In this document: positions 22,432 to 31,048 of the stretch, piece after piece
Layout of the letters: each line of letters begins with the position of its first letter
How positions within the stretch are numbered: position 1 is the first letter of the stretch
Assembly (NCBI RefSeq): GCF_000299935.1
Contig: NZ_AMRL01000031.1
Span: 1-35,264 of the forward strand
Source: Oceanibaculum indicum P24
GTDB taxonomy: Bacteria; Pseudomonadota; Alphaproteobacteria; Oceanibaculales; Oceanibaculaceae
Direction: 5' to 3'
Length of the DNA: 35,264 bases
Notes under the pieces: model-generated
What the model saw: only the letters and a program-made list of their open reading frames with translations
Told to the model about the DNA's origin: nothing
The model's database searches: none
Position numbers and translations under genes: made by a program

Positions 22432-25026
22432 TTACGCGGTGGCTGGTGCCGGGCCGTCCGTCCGGCGGCGGCGCTGCAGCAGCATGATGCCGCCCAGCAG
22501 GATCAGCGCCGGGACGAACATCCACTGCTTGTCCGGCGTCTCGACCGGCAGCTCGACCACCTTGATCTCCCAGTCGAAGTCGATGCCGGCCTTCTCCGCA
22601 GGGGAGCCGAAGACGACATTGTCCACCAGCATCTTGCCGTCATCCTCTATGACCTCGATGCCGGCGAACTGCAGACGTTCGGCACCATCCGCCTTCGGGC
22701 CCAGCGGCAGGCGCACGGTCTTGCTGATCTCCTTGCCGTCCAGCGTCAGCCCTTCGACGACGACACGCAGCATCGCGTCCTCCGGCTTCTGCGCCACCAC
22801 CTCGACGATCTGCTTCGGATCGACGCGCTCCAGCGGCGGATAGAGCATGTCCATCCAGAAGCCGGGCCTCAGCAGGGTGAAGGCAACCAGCAGCAGCACC
22901 GCCGATTCCCACAGCCGGCTGCGCACCAGGAAGAAGCCCTGGGTCGAGGCCGCGAACACCAGCATGGCTATCACTGCCGCCGCGACCGTGATGATGAGGT
23001 GCAACGGCCCGCCGATATTGATCAGCAGCAACTCGGTATTGAAGATGAAGATGAAGGGCAGGATCGCCGTGCGCATGGAGTAGTAGAAGGACACCAGGCC
23101 GGTCTTGATCGGGTCGGCGCCGGAAATCGCCGCGGCGGCGAAGGAGGCGAGGCCCACCGGCGGCGTGACGTCCGCCATGATGCCGAAATAGAACACGAAC
23201 AGATGCACCGCGATAAGCGGCACCAGCAACCCGCTCTGCGCGCCCAGCTCCACGATCACCGGCGCCATCAGGGTGGAGACCACGATGTAGTTCGCCGTGG
23301 TCGGCAGCCCCATGCCCAGGATCAGGCTGATGACGGCGGTGAAGATCAGCATCAGCATCAGATTGCCGGCGGAGATGAACTCCACGAATTCGGTCATGAT
23401 CAGGCCGATGCCGGTCAGCGACACGGTGCCGACGATGATGCCGGCCGCCGCCGTGGCGATGCCGATGCCGATCATGTTGCGCGCACCGGTGGCCAGCCCG
23501 TCGATCAGCTCGACCGTGCCCTGGCGCATGGCGGCCAGGGTGTCGGTCTTGCGGAACAGCGCGATCAGCGGGCGCTGGGTCAGCAGGATGAAGATCATGA
23601 AGGCGGTCGCCCAGAAGGCCGACAGGCCGGGCGACAGACGCTCGATCATCAGGCACCAGATCAGCACCACGACCGGCAGCAGGAAGTGCAGGCCGGCCTT
23701 CACCGTCGGTGCGGTTTCCGGCAGCTTCACCAGCGGCGAGTTCGGGTCGTCCATGACCAGTTCCGGCACCGTGGTCGAGTACCAGACCAGGCCGATATAG
23801 GCGGCCAGCACCAGCACCGCGATGATGGGGCTGGCGGCGTCGCCGAAGGCGGTCTTGATCCAGCCGACGCCGTAATAGACCACGCCAGAGAGAATGATGA
23901 TGCTGGCAATGGTGATGCCGAAGGTGATCAGCGCCATCGGCAGGGTCTTGGGGTTCGGCTTCTCCATCCCCTTCAGCCCCAGCTTCAGCGCCTCCAGATG
24001 GACGATGTAGAGCAGCGCGAGGTAGGAGATGATCGCCGGCAGGAAGGCGTGCTTGATGACATCGACATAGGAGATGCCGACATATTCTACCATCAGGAAG
24101 GCGGCAGCGCCCATGACCGGCGGCATGATCTGGCCGTTCACCGAAGCCGAGACCTCGACCGCGCCCGCCTTCTCCGCCGGATAGCCGACGCGCTTCATCA
24201 GCGGGATGGTGAAGGTGCCGGTGGTCACGGTGTTGGCGATGGAGGAGCCGGAGATCAGGCCGGTCATGCCCGACGCCACGACGGCTGCCTTGGCCGGGCC
24301 GCCGCGCAGATGGCCGAGCAGCGCGAAGGCGACCTTGATGAAGTAGTTGCCGGCGCCGGCCTTGTCGAGCAGCGAGCCGAACAGCACGAACAGGAAGACG
24401 AAGCTGGTGGACACGCCCAGCGCGATGCCGAACACGCCCTCCGTGGTCAGCCATTGCTGGTCCATGGTGCGGGCCAGCGAGGCGCCCTTGTGCGCGATCA
24501 CCGACGGCATGTAGGGGCCGGCAAAGGTGTAGATCAGGAAGACGATGGCGACGATCATCAGCGGCGGGCCCAGCGCCCGGCGGGTCGCCTCCAGCAGCAG
24601 CAGCATGCCGATGACCGAGACGATCAGGTCGAACTGTGTCGGCATGCCCGGCCGCTGCGCCAGGTCGCGGTAGAAAATGAAGATGTAGGCGGCGCAGAAG
24701 GCGGCGGCGATGGCCAGCACCCAGTCCTGAATCGGGATATAGCTGCGCGGGGAGCGTTTCAGCGCCGGATAGGCCAGGAAACCCAGGAACAGCGCGAAGG
24801 CGAGGTGGATCGAGCGCGCCTCGGTATCGTTCAGGATCGCGAAGTTCAGCATGAAGGGCAGCGGTGAGGCATACCACAGCTGGAACAGCGACCAGGCGAC
24901 GGCGGTGACCAGCAGCAGCACGCCGACCGGCCCCGTGGGGCTGCGTCCGCCGGTGTCGGCCTGGGCGACCAGATCCTGAAGGTCGGTGTCGGAAAGACCC
25001 TTGCGGCCTTCGCTTGCATTGGACAT
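22432..25026 (-). CDS. TRAP transporter permease, 4TM/12TM fusion (TAXI type)
   Basis: Ion-driven uptake permease, 864 aa, in which the small (DctQ-like) and large (DctM-like) membrane subunits are one chain, as in TRAP-TAXI systems. Residues 1-25 are polar. A first group of helices (about 36-175) gives way to the large subunit, with hallmarks GLISGSSIANTVTTGTF, GYPAEKAGAVEVSASVNGQI and LGMGLPTTANYIVVSTLMAP. A soluble C-terminal stretch (about 715-840), with VFGSPAEKAGIDFDWEI, fits the DUF3394/PDZ-like tail of this family, and a final helix precedes QRRRR. The matching binding protein is 545 bases upstream on the same strand, separated by repeats and a terminator. Substrate unknown. Confidence 0.93.
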   Translation of the reverse strand: MSNASEGRKGLSDTDLQDLVAQADTGGRSPTGPVGVLLLVTAVAWSLFQLWYASPLPFMLNFAILNDTEARSIHLAFALFLGFLAYPALKRSPRSYIPIQDWVLAIAAAFCAAYIFIFYRDLAQRPGMPTQFDLIVSVIGMLLLLEATRRALGPPLMIVAIVFLIYTFAGPYMPSVIAHKGASLARTMDQQWLTTEGVFGIALGVSTSFVFLFVLFGSLLDKAGAGNYFIKVAFALLGHLRGGPAKAAVVASGMTGLISGSSIANTVTTGTFTIPLMKRVGYPAEKAGAVEVSASVNGQIMPPVMGAAAFLMVEYVGISYVDVIKHAFLPAIISYLALLYIVHLEALKLGLKGMEKPNPKTLPMALITFGITIASIIILSGVVYYGVGWIKTAFGDAASPIIAVLVLAAYIGLVWYSTTVPELVMDDPNSPLVKLPETAPTVKAGLHFLLPVVVLIWCLMIERLSPGLSAFWATAFMIFILLTQRPLIALFRKTDTLAAMRQGTVELIDGLATGARNMIGIGIATAAAGIIVGTVSLTGIGLIMTEFVEFISAGNLMLMLIFTAVISLILGMGLPTTANYIVVSTLMAPVIVELGAQSGLLVPLIAVHLFVFYFGIMADVTPPVGLASFAAAAISGADPIKTGLVSFYYSMRTAILPFIFIFNTELLLINIGGPLHLIITVAAAVIAMLVFAASTQGFFLVRSRLWESAVLLLVAFTLLRPGFWMDMLYPPLERVDPKQIVEVVAQKPEDAMLRVVVEGLTLDGKEISKTVRLPLGPKADGAERLQFAGIEVIEDDGKMLVDNVVFGSPAEKAGIDFDWEIKVVELPVETPDKQWMFVPALILLGGIMLLQRRRRTDGPAPATA

Positions 25027-25060
25027 GGAGCCCCCCGGTCCTGAATTCAGATGACGCCTA

Positions 25061-25089
25061 ACTGTAAGAGAGCTTGCCGCGAATTGAAA
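25061..25089 (-). promoter_or_regulatory. Weak candidate promoter of the TRAP permease-uspA pair
   Basis: On the minus strand TTTCAA (25084-25089) and TACAGT (25061-25066) are 17 bases apart, about 35 bases before the permease ATG. The -35 is poor. Some local promoter is expected because a terminator separates the permease gene from the binding protein gene. Confidence 0.3.
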
Positions 25090-25186
25090 CTATTGCGGGA
25101 AGCGGGCGTCGGCGATTGGGCGGCAGGGGGACAGACAAGGCAAAAGCGCCCGCGATCCACTCCGACCAGTCACCTATCCTCAGACC

Positions 25187-25285
25187 GTCACCCCCGCATT
25201 TATTGCGGGGGTCCAGGCTTCCGCTTGCTGGATGACCGCCCGAGTGGGCTGAACCCTGGATTCCCGGCACAAGGCCGGGAATGAC
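25187..25285 (-). repeat. Palindromic intergenic repeat, family B, copy 3
   Basis: 99 bases, reverse orientation. Read on the minus strand it follows copies 1 and 5 almost base by base, with the same right hairpin CCCCCGCA..TGCGGGGG and the same GTCA/TGAC ends. Confidence 0.88.
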
Positions 25286-25363
25286 GGTCCGAGAGTGCGG
25301 TCGGTCGGCATCCGGTCCGCGGCTATCCCGGAAGGTGGAAGCTTTCGCGTGGCCGGCCCTATG

Positions 25364-25475
25364 CTTCGAGACGCTCGCCGAGGCTCGCTCCTCAGCATGA
25401 GGTCACCAGGGGGCACCGCCGGTATTCCAACTCTCCCCTCGTCCTGAGGAGCCCGCTTCAGCGGGCGTCTCGAAG
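25364..25475 (+). repeat. Palindromic intergenic repeat, family C, copy 1
   Basis: 112 bases bounded by perfect 10-base inverted ends CTTCGAGACG and CGTCTCGAAG. The interior carries CTCCTCAGCATGAGGTCACC and CTCGTCCTGAGGAGC, shared with the inverted copy at 32882-33006. Confidence 0.85.
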
Positions 25476-25510
25476 GACATGGGGGAGGGCGAGTTCATTC
25501 ATGACGCAGG

Positions 25511-25544
25511 CAAAAAGAAAGCGGGGCCGGTTTCCCGGCCCCGC
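25511..25544 (-). terminator. Intrinsic terminator of the TAXI binding-protein gene
   Basis: Perfect 10-bp stem GCGGGGCCGG (25521-25530) / CCGGCCCCGC (25535-25544), loop of four. On the minus strand it is followed by TTTCTTTTT (25511-25520), and it lies 26 bases past the stop. Confidence 0.88.
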
Positions 25545-25570
25545 TTCTTGTTCCGCCGAGGCGGACCCGA

Positions 25571-26551
25571 TTACATCAGGCCGGCTTCGCGATAGTACTT
25601 GGCGGCACCGTCATGCAGCGGGGCCGACAGGGCGTTCATGGTCATGCCCTTCTTGTCGAGCACGCCGAAGGCCGGGTGCAGCTTCTTGAAGTCCTCGAAA
25701 TTCTCGAACACCGCCTTCACGGTCTGATAGACCACATCCTCGGAGACGGTGGCGGAGGTCACGACCGTGGCGCCCACACCGAAGGTGGTGACGTCATTCG
25801 GGTTGCCGGTGTACATGCCGCCCGGGATGGTCGCCTTGGAGTAGTAGGGGTTCTCGGCCAGCAGCTTGTCGATGGCCGGGCCGTCAACATTCACCAGCAC
25901 GGTCTCGCAGGAGGTGGTGGCTTCCTGGATCGAGCCGTTCGGATGGCCGACGGTGTAGATGATGGCATCGACCTTGTTGTCGCACAGCGCCTGGCTCTGC
26001 TCGGCCGGCTTCAGCTCGGAGGCCAGCGAGAAGTCGGCAGTGGTCCAGCCCTTGGCCTTCAGCACCACATCCATGGTGGCGCGCTGGCCGGAACCCGGAT
26101 TGCCGACATTGACGCGCTTGCCCTTCATGTCGTCGAAGGTCTTGATGCCGGAATCCTTGCGGGCCAGCACGGTGAAGGGCTCGGGATGCAGCGAGAACAT
26201 GGCGCGGATCTGCTTGATGGGCTTGCCCTCGAACGGACCGCCCGACCCGTTGTAGGAGTGATACTGCCAGTCGGACTGCGCGACGCCGATCTCCATCTCG
26301 CCCTGGGCAATGGCGTTGATGTTGTAGATCGAGCCGCCGGTGCTCTCGACCGAGCAGCGCAGGCCGTGGGTCTTGCGGTCGGCATTCACCAGGCGGCAGA
26401 TCGCACCGCCGGCCGGGTAATAGACGCCGGTGACGCCGCCGGTGCCGATGGTGAAGAACTTCTGCTGTGCCTGCGCGGCCGTGCCATCGGCCAGCGCCAG
26501 ACCGCCAAACGCAAGCGCGGCGGCAAAGGAAAGGGACGTGAGCTTCTTCAT
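25571..26551 (-). CDS. TRAP transporter substrate-binding protein, TAXI family
   Basis: Periplasmic binding protein of the TAXI type, 326 aa. The signal peptide (about 1-29) ends in TAAQA. The mature protein begins [20 protein letters not shown], the defining TAXI segment, followed by [29 protein letters not shown] and, later, [13 protein letters not shown]. Cysteines occur in CRLVN and LRCSVE and may pair. The ATG at 26551 has GGGAGC upstream. TAXI proteins bind organic acids such as glutamate or other small anions, but the ligand cannot be predicted here. It is followed by its own terminator, so the permease must come from another promoter or from read-through. Confidence 0.93.
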   Translation of the reverse strand: MKKLTSLSFAAALAFGGLALADGTAAQAQQKFFTIGTGGVTGVYYPAGGAICRLVNADRKTHGLRCSVESTGGSIYNINAIAQGEMEIGVAQSDWQYHSYNGSGGPFEGKPIKQIRAMFSLHPEPFTVLARKDSGIKTFDDMKGKRVNVGNPGSGQRATMDVVLKAKGWTTADFSLASELKPAEQSQALCDNKVDAIIYTVGHPNGSIQEATTSCETVLVNVDGPAIDKLLAENPYYSKATIPGGMYTGNPNDVTTFGVGATVVTSATVSEDVVYQTVKAVFENFEDFKKLHPAFGVLDKKGMTMNALSAPLHDGAAKYYREAGLM

Positions 26552-26671
26552 CTGTGTGCTCCCTTATCGTGTCGTTTGATGATTCTGCCATTCCCGATAC
26601 GGCGCAAAGGCTCACGCACCGGGATGTTTTCGTGCTCTGGGGCGGCCTGTGCCGCCCGGCTCTTGTGCGGG

Positions 26672-26700
26672 ACTATGCCCGCTGAAGCCGGGCGGGTCAA
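26672..26700 (-). promoter_or_regulatory. Candidate promoter of the TAXI binding-protein gene
   Basis: On the minus strand TTGACC (26695-26700, five of six), a 17-base spacer, and CATAGT (26672-26677, four of six). The spacer holds the imperfect inverted repeat CCCGGCTTCAGCGGG, a possible operator. The resulting leader would be about 115 bases. Confidence 0.45.
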
Positions 26701-26772
26701 CCAAGCGGCGGCAGCACGGTACCGTGGGTGAGCTATCCTGAGGCGTCCGCTTGAATTGTAATTCTTTCCTTT

Positions 26773-26870
26773 GTCATTGCCGGGCTTGACCCGGCAATCC
26801 AGGGGCCACGTTCTGTAATGCTACAGGCTAGGCACCGCCCCTGGACCCCCGGGTCAAGCCCGGGGGTGAC
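26773..26870 (+). repeat. Palindromic intergenic repeat, family B, copy 4
   Basis: 98 bases from GTCATTGCCGGG to TGAC. Left hairpin identical to copy 2; right hairpin CCCCCGGG/CCCGGGGG around TCAAG. It ends 15 bases past the aminotransferase stop, the same spacing as copy 2 has to the UspA stop. Confidence 0.87.
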
Positions 26871-26885
26871 ATAAGGGGGGCCGCC

Positions 26886-28241
26886 TCAGGCCACCTGCTT
26901 CGCCTCGGCCAGCACGGATGTGAGCGTGCGGTCCAGCTTCTCGACGATCTCGGCGATATGGCTCTCATCAATGATGAAGGGCGGGGCCAGCAGGATGTGC
27001 ACGCCGTTCCTGCCATCCACCGTGCCGGCGCCGGGATAGCACATCAGCCCTTCCTCCATCGCCTTCAGCCGGATCTTGTTGTGCAGGCCCAGCTTCGGGT
27101 CGAAGGTCTGCTTGGTCGCACGGTCGGCCACCAGCTCGATGCCGACGAACAGCCCGCGCCCGCGGATGTCGCCGACATGGTGGTGATTGCCGAACCGTTC
27201 CTGCAGGGCGGCGCGCAGCTGTTCGCCGCGCAGGCGGACATTCTCCAGCAGGTTATCGTCGCGGATCACCTTCTGCACGGTCATCGCCGTGGCACTCGCC
27301 AGCGTGTGGCCCATATAGGTGTGGCCGTGCATGAAGGCGCCGCTGCCTTCATCGATCGCCTTGCATATCCTGCCCGACACTAGCATCGCGCCGATCGGCT
27401 GATAGCCGGCTCCCAGCCCCTTGGCGATGCACAGCAGGTCCGGCGCCACGCCATCCTCCTCGCAGGCATAGAGGTAGCCGGTGCGCCCCATGCCGCACAT
27501 CACCTCGTCGAAGATCAGCAACACGCCGTACTTGTCGCAGATTTCGCGGATGCGCTTCAGATAGCCCGGCACGGCGGGCACGACGCCGGCCGTGGCGCCG
27601 ACCACCGGCTCACAGGCGAAGGCGGCCACGGTGTCGGGGCCGAGTTCGATGATCTTCGCTTCCAGCTCGTTGGCGGCGCGCAGCCCGTATTCTTCCTCCG
27701 TCTCGTCATGGTGCTGATGGCGGTAGGCGTAGCAGGGCGCGATATGGTGCGCATTCTCCGACAGCAGCGGCTGGTACAGCTCGCGGCGCGCCATGTTGCC
27801 GCCCAGCGACAGCGCGCCCAGCGTGTTGCCGTGGTAGGACTGGCGGCGCGCGATCAGCTTGGTGCGCTGCTTCTGGCCGATCTCCACGAAATATTGCCGG
27901 GCGATCTTGATCGCGGATTCCAGCGCCTCCGAGCCGCCGGAAACGAAGAACACCCGCTCCAGCCCGTCCGGCGCATTGTCGATCAGATAGTCGGCCAGTT
28001 CTTCCAGCGGCTCGGTAGTGAAGAAGCCGCTATAGGCGAAGGCCAGCTTGTCGATCTGCTCGTGCATGGTCTTGCGCACCGCCGGATGGCTGTGGCCGAG
28101 GCAGGACACGGCCGCCCCGCCGGAGGCGTCGAGATAGCGCTTGCCCTCGGCATCGATGATGTAGCAGCCATCGCCGGCCACGGCGGTCGGCATCGGCTCG
28201 TTGGGCAGGCGGTGAAAGACGCGGGACGGGGTGCCGGACAT
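26886..28241 (-). CDS. Class-III PLP-dependent aminotransferase
   Basis: Fold-type I pyridoxal-phosphate aminotransferase of the omega-amino acid group, 451 aa from the ATG at 28241, which has AGGAAG upstream; 16 further codons in frame are not needed. Cofactor-binding residues are visible: SGGSEA (101-106), the SYHGNT segment, D245 in LIFDEV, and the Schiff-base lysine K274 in CIAKGLGAGYQP. HTYMGHTLASA is the usual dimer-contact threonine region. The family includes diaminobutyrate, beta-alanine, taurine and putrescine transaminases; the sequence alone does not pick one. It lies upstream of the TAXI gene on the same strand and diverges from apt. The DoeB-like hydrolase at 7256 could belong to the same catabolic theme, but it is 20 kb away. 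Confidence 0.9.
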   Translation of the reverse strand: MSGTPSRVFHRLPNEPMPTAVAGDGCYIIDAEGKRYLDASGGAAVSCLGHSHPAVRKTMHEQIDKLAFAYSGFFTTEPLEELADYLIDNAPDGLERVFFVSGGSEALESAIKIARQYFVEIGQKQRTKLIARRQSYHGNTLGALSLGGNMARRELYQPLLSENAHHIAPCYAYRHQHHDETEEEYGLRAANELEAKIIELGPDTVAAFACEPVVGATAGVVPAVPGYLKRIREICDKYGVLLIFDEVMCGMGRTGYLYACEEDGVAPDLLCIAKGLGAGYQPIGAMLVSGRICKAIDEGSGAFMHGHTYMGHTLASATAMTVQKVIRDDNLLENVRLRGEQLRAALQERFGNHHHVGDIRGRGLFVGIELVADRATKQTFDPKLGLHNKIRLKAMEEGLMCYPGAGTVDGRNGVHILLAPPFIIDESHIAEIVEKLDRTLTSVLAEAKQVA

Positions 28242-28331
28242 GGCTGGCTTCCTGATGCAAGGGCGATAGGGGTATGAAGGCGCGGCCAAGCACGTTCGTC
28301 AATGGGAAGTGGGGCGGCAAGTGCGGTGTAT

Positions 28332-28360
28332 TTGCCCGCAGGCAGCGCGCCCGCTATAAC
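28332..28360 (+). promoter_or_regulatory. Candidate promoter of apt
   Basis: TTGCCC (28332-28337), a 17-base spacer, TATAAC (28355-28360, five of six). It would give a leader of about 34 bases before the apt ATG. Confidence 0.55.
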
Positions 28361-28400
28361 GCCGCAGCCGCGAAACGCCAGCAGGGGGAAGTGAGAACGC

Positions 28401-28916
28401 ATGGACATCAAGCAGCACATCCGCGAAGTGCCGGATTTTCCGAAGCCGGGAATCCTGTTCTACGACATCTCCACCCTGCTGATGCATCCCGGCGCCTGGC
28501 AGCACACGGTGCGCCAGATGGCCGACGCCATCGCCCCGCACAAGCCGGATTTGCTGGCCGGCATCGAATCGCGCGGCTTCCTGGTATCCGCCCCGCTGGC
28601 GCTGATGCTGGGCTGCGGCTTCATCATGCTGCGCAAGAAGGGCAAGCTGCCCGGCGCCACGGTGCGCCACGAATATGATCTGGAATACGGCTCCGACATT
28701 ATCGAGATTCAGGAAGGTGCCGTGCAGCCGGGCCAGAAGGTGGTGCTGGTTGACGATCTGCTGGCGACCGGCGGCACGCTGGCGGCGGCGGCGGAGCTGA
28801 TCCGCAAGGTCGGCGGTCAGGTGCCGGCGGCGGCCTGCATCATCGAGCTGACCTTCCTGAACGGCCGCGACAAGCTGGACATGCCGATCACCACGCTGGC
28901 GCAGTATGACCAGTAG
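28401..28916 (+). CDS. apt: Adenine phosphoribosyltransferase
   Basis: Purine salvage enzyme making AMP from adenine and PRPP, cytosolic, 171 aa, the family's usual length. The N terminus [22 protein letters not shown] is characteristic, ESRGFL carries the adenine-side loop, and the PRPP motif [17 protein letters not shown] spans about 113-129. The ATG at 28401 has a GGGGGAAG stretch about 10 bases upstream. It diverges from the aminotransferase gene by 159 bases and has its own candidate promoter. It is followed by the paired family A half-elements, whose hairpins lie between it and the convergent acyl-CoA synthetase gene. Confidence 0.97.
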   Translation: MDIKQHIREVPDFPKPGILFYDISTLLMHPGAWQHTVRQMADAIAPHKPDLLAGIESRGFLVSAPLALMLGCGFIMLRKKGKLPGATVRHEYDLEYGSDIIEIQEGAVQPGQKVVLVDDLLATGGTLAAAAELIRKVGGQVPAAACIIELTFLNGRDKLDMPITTLAQYDQ

Positions 28917-28930
28917 GGGGAGGGACGTTT

Positions 28931-29104
28931 CTCCCCTCACCCAGCTCCAGCTAGGCTCATTTCATTCGCCAAGCTTCCGCATCCCTCTCCCCTTCCGGGG
29001 CGAGGGAACAAAAAAGAAGATGAAAAGAAGCTCCCTCGCCCCCTTGGGGGAGAGGGATGCGCAGCCTTGTGAGCGTAGCGAACTAGGCGAAGCTGGGTGA
29101 GGGG
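28931..29104. repeat. Family A repeat locus 2: two half-elements as a large inverted repeat
   Basis: Left half 28931-29007 and right half 29031-29104 are reverse complements over most of their length, from CCCCTCACCCAGCT at the outside to CCCTCTCCCC..GAGGGA inside, with a 23-base A-rich centre. The sequence is that of the family A right half, doubled back on itself. It lies between the convergent apt and acyl-CoA synthetase genes and could stop transcription from both sides. Confidence 0.85.
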
Positions 29105-29115
29105 GGTACAGAACT

Positions 29116-30924
29116 CTACCCCGCCTTGCCCTCGTACAGCGCGTCGAGGATGGCCTGGTATTCCTTGCGGATATTGTGCCGCCTGATCTTCATGGTCGGC
29201 GTCAGCATCTGGTTGTCGGTGGTGAAGGGCTCGGTCGCGATGACGAAGCGGCGCACCTTCTCCAGGCTGGAAAGGTCGCGGTTCACCCGGTCCAGCACCT
29301 CGCCGATTGCGGCGCGGAAGTCCTTGTCGCCGGCCAGTTCCGCCAGGTTCGGCGCCACGCCCTTGCCCTTCGCGTAGCTCTCCACGAAATCCTGCGCCGG
29401 CACGATCAGCCCCACCAGATAGGGCCGCTTGTCGCCATACACCATGGCCTGGTTGATCTCCGGCTGCAGCGTGACGAAGCCCTCGACGCGCTGCGGCGAG
29501 ATATTGTCGCCGCCGGAGATCACGATGATGTCGCGCTTGCGGTCGGTGATGCGGATATAGCCGTCGGGGTCGATCTCGCCGATGTCGCCGGTGTGCAGCC
29601 AGCCATCGATCAGCGCCTTCTCCGTCGCCTCCGGATCGTCCCAGTAGCCGTCCATCAGCAGCTCGCCGCGCACCAGGATTTCGCCGTCCGGGGCCAGCCG
29701 CACCTCGACGCCCTTCAGCGGCGGGCCGACCGTCTCGATGCGGATGCGGCGCGGCCGGTTGCAGCTGACCACCGGGGCGGCCTCGGTCTGGCCATAGCCC
29801 TGGCAGAGCCGGATGCCCAGCGCCAGGAAGAACATCCCGACCTCGTAATTCAGCGGCGCGCCGCCGGAAATGAAGGCCTTCAGCCGCCCGCCCATGCGCT
29901 GGCGCACCTTGCGGCGGACCAAAAGGTCCAGCAGCAGGTTGAACGCCTTCTCGCCGAGGCTGAGGCTGCCCGGCTGTTCGATGCGTTTGCGCCCCAGCTC
30001 CAGCGCCTTCATGAACAGGTCGCGCTTTTTCCCTCCCGCGCGCTCCACCCCGGCCAGGATGCGCCCGTGCAGCACCTCATAGAGGCGCGGCACGGCGGTC
30101 ATGATGGTGGGTTTGGCCTCCTGCAGATTGGCGGCCAGCGTGTCCGCCCCTTCCGCGTAATAGATCTGCGCGCCGATGGAGATCGGGAAGAACAGGCCGC
30201 AGGTATGCTCGTAGGAATGCGACAGCGGCAGGAAGGACAGGAACACCTCGTCGCCCAGCCCGAATTCGTGCAGCAGGTCGAAGGCCGAGACGAGGTTGCA
30301 GAAGATCGCCCGGTGGCTCAGCATCACGCCCTTCGGCGCGCCGCCGGTGCCGGAGGTGTAGATCAGGCAGGCCAGGTCGTCGCGCCTGCGCTGGCCGGCC
30401 ACCTGCTCGACATCGTCGGGCATTGCCGCGCCGGCTTTCAGCGCGTCATCCCAGTCCTGGAAGCGGATTGTGCATTCCTGTGCCGGTCCCTTGCCCTCCA
30501 GCGCGATGACGAACTCGCAATGGCTGGAATGGATGGCGGCGGGCAGGGCATTGCGCAGCAGCTTCTCGGTGGAGCAGATCAGCCCCTTCGCCCCGCAATT
30601 CTCCAGGATGTAGATATGGTCGGCCACCGTGTTGGTGACGTAGGCCGGCACGCTGACCGCGCCGGCGGCCATGATGGCAAGATCGGCAATCGCCCATTCC
30701 GGCCGGTTCTCGGAGACGATCACCACGCGGTCGCCGGGCTGGATGCCCTGCGCGCGCAGGGCGCGGGACAGGGCGCGCACCTGGCGGTCGATCTCGCGCC
30801 AGCTCATCGGCTGGTAGGTGCCGTCGCGCTTGGCCCACAGGAAGGGCTTGTCGCCCAGCTTCGCTGCCTGCTCGAAGAACATCAGCGCAAGGTTCTGCGC
30901 CGCCGCGTAATCGATGATCGCCAC
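29116..30924 (-). CDS. Long-chain acyl-CoA synthetase (AMP-forming), FadD15-like
   Basis: Adenylate-forming enzyme that activates a fatty acid to acyl-CoA, 602 aa. Start proposed at the GTG at 30924 because GGGAGGA ends five bases before it; the ATG four codons upstream would place this Shine-Dalgarno inside the gene. Core motifs: the phosphate loop YTSGTGGAPKGVMLSH (about 193-208), FLPLSHSYEH, the adenine motif GYGQTEAAP, and the hinge YIRITDRKRDIIVISGGDNI. The C-terminal catalytic lysine probably lies in MLTPTMKIRR. The long insertion before the adenine motif and GGAPLNYEVGMFFLALGI are typical of long-chain synthetases in this subgroup. PTMKIRR is also the kind of site controlled by lysine acetylation, and a CobB gene lies at 19712. 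Confidence 0.92.
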   Translation of the reverse strand: MAIIDYAAAQNLALMFFEQAAKLGDKPFLWAKRDGTYQPMSWREIDRQVRALSRALRAQGIQPGDRVVIVSENRPEWAIADLAIMAAGAVSVPAYVTNTVADHIYILENCGAKGLICSTEKLLRNALPAAIHSSHCEFVIALEGKGPAQECTIRFQDWDDALKAGAAMPDDVEQVAGQRRRDDLACLIYTSGTGGAPKGVMLSHRAIFCNLVSAFDLLHEFGLGDEVFLSFLPLSHSYEHTCGLFFPISIGAQIYYAEGADTLAANLQEAKPTIMTAVPRLYEVLHGRILAGVERAGGKKRDLFMKALELGRKRIEQPGSLSLGEKAFNLLLDLLVRRKVRQRMGGRLKAFISGGAPLNYEVGMFFLALGIRLCQGYGQTEAAPVVSCNRPRRIRIETVGPPLKGVEVRLAPDGEILVRGELLMDGYWDDPEATEKALIDGWLHTGDIGEIDPDGYIRITDRKRDIIVISGGDNISPQRVEGFVTLQPEINQAMVYGDKRPYLVGLIVPAQDFVESYAKGKGVAPNLAELAGDKDFRAAIGEVLDRVNRDLSSLEKVRRFVIATEPFTTDNQMLTPTMKIRRHNIRKEYQAILDALYEGKAG

Positions 30925-31048
30925 GTCTCCTCCCATGTCGCCGTCCCGTTATGCCGGGGCGTCTTGTCATATCGTGCCGGCAGTGTCGCTTGCGCTTGGC
31001 GATCCGGCAAGGCTCACCATATCCCTGTCAGTAACCATGGAGAGGAAT

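Larger units (their letters stand above)
25027..25570. other. Gene-free gap inside the TRAP-TAXI cluster
   Basis: 544 bases between the binding protein and permease genes, both on the minus strand. It holds family B copy 3, family C copy 1, a terminator for the binding protein gene (25521-25544) and a weak promoter candidate for the permease gene. No coding frame is convincing. Confidence 0.8.
26552..26885. other. Gene-free gap upstream of the TAXI gene
   Basis: 334 bases between the aminotransferase stop and the TAXI start, both minus strand. It holds a promoter candidate (26672-26700) and family B copy 4 (26773-26870), which also supplies the only hairpin after the aminotransferase gene. 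Nothing else recognised. Confidence 0.75.

Noticed and set aside
22384-24867. 827-codon plus-strand frame rich in His, Asp, Gln and Arg
   Set aside because: It is the exact antisense shadow of the TRAP permease gene; its composition follows from hydrophobic codons read backwards.
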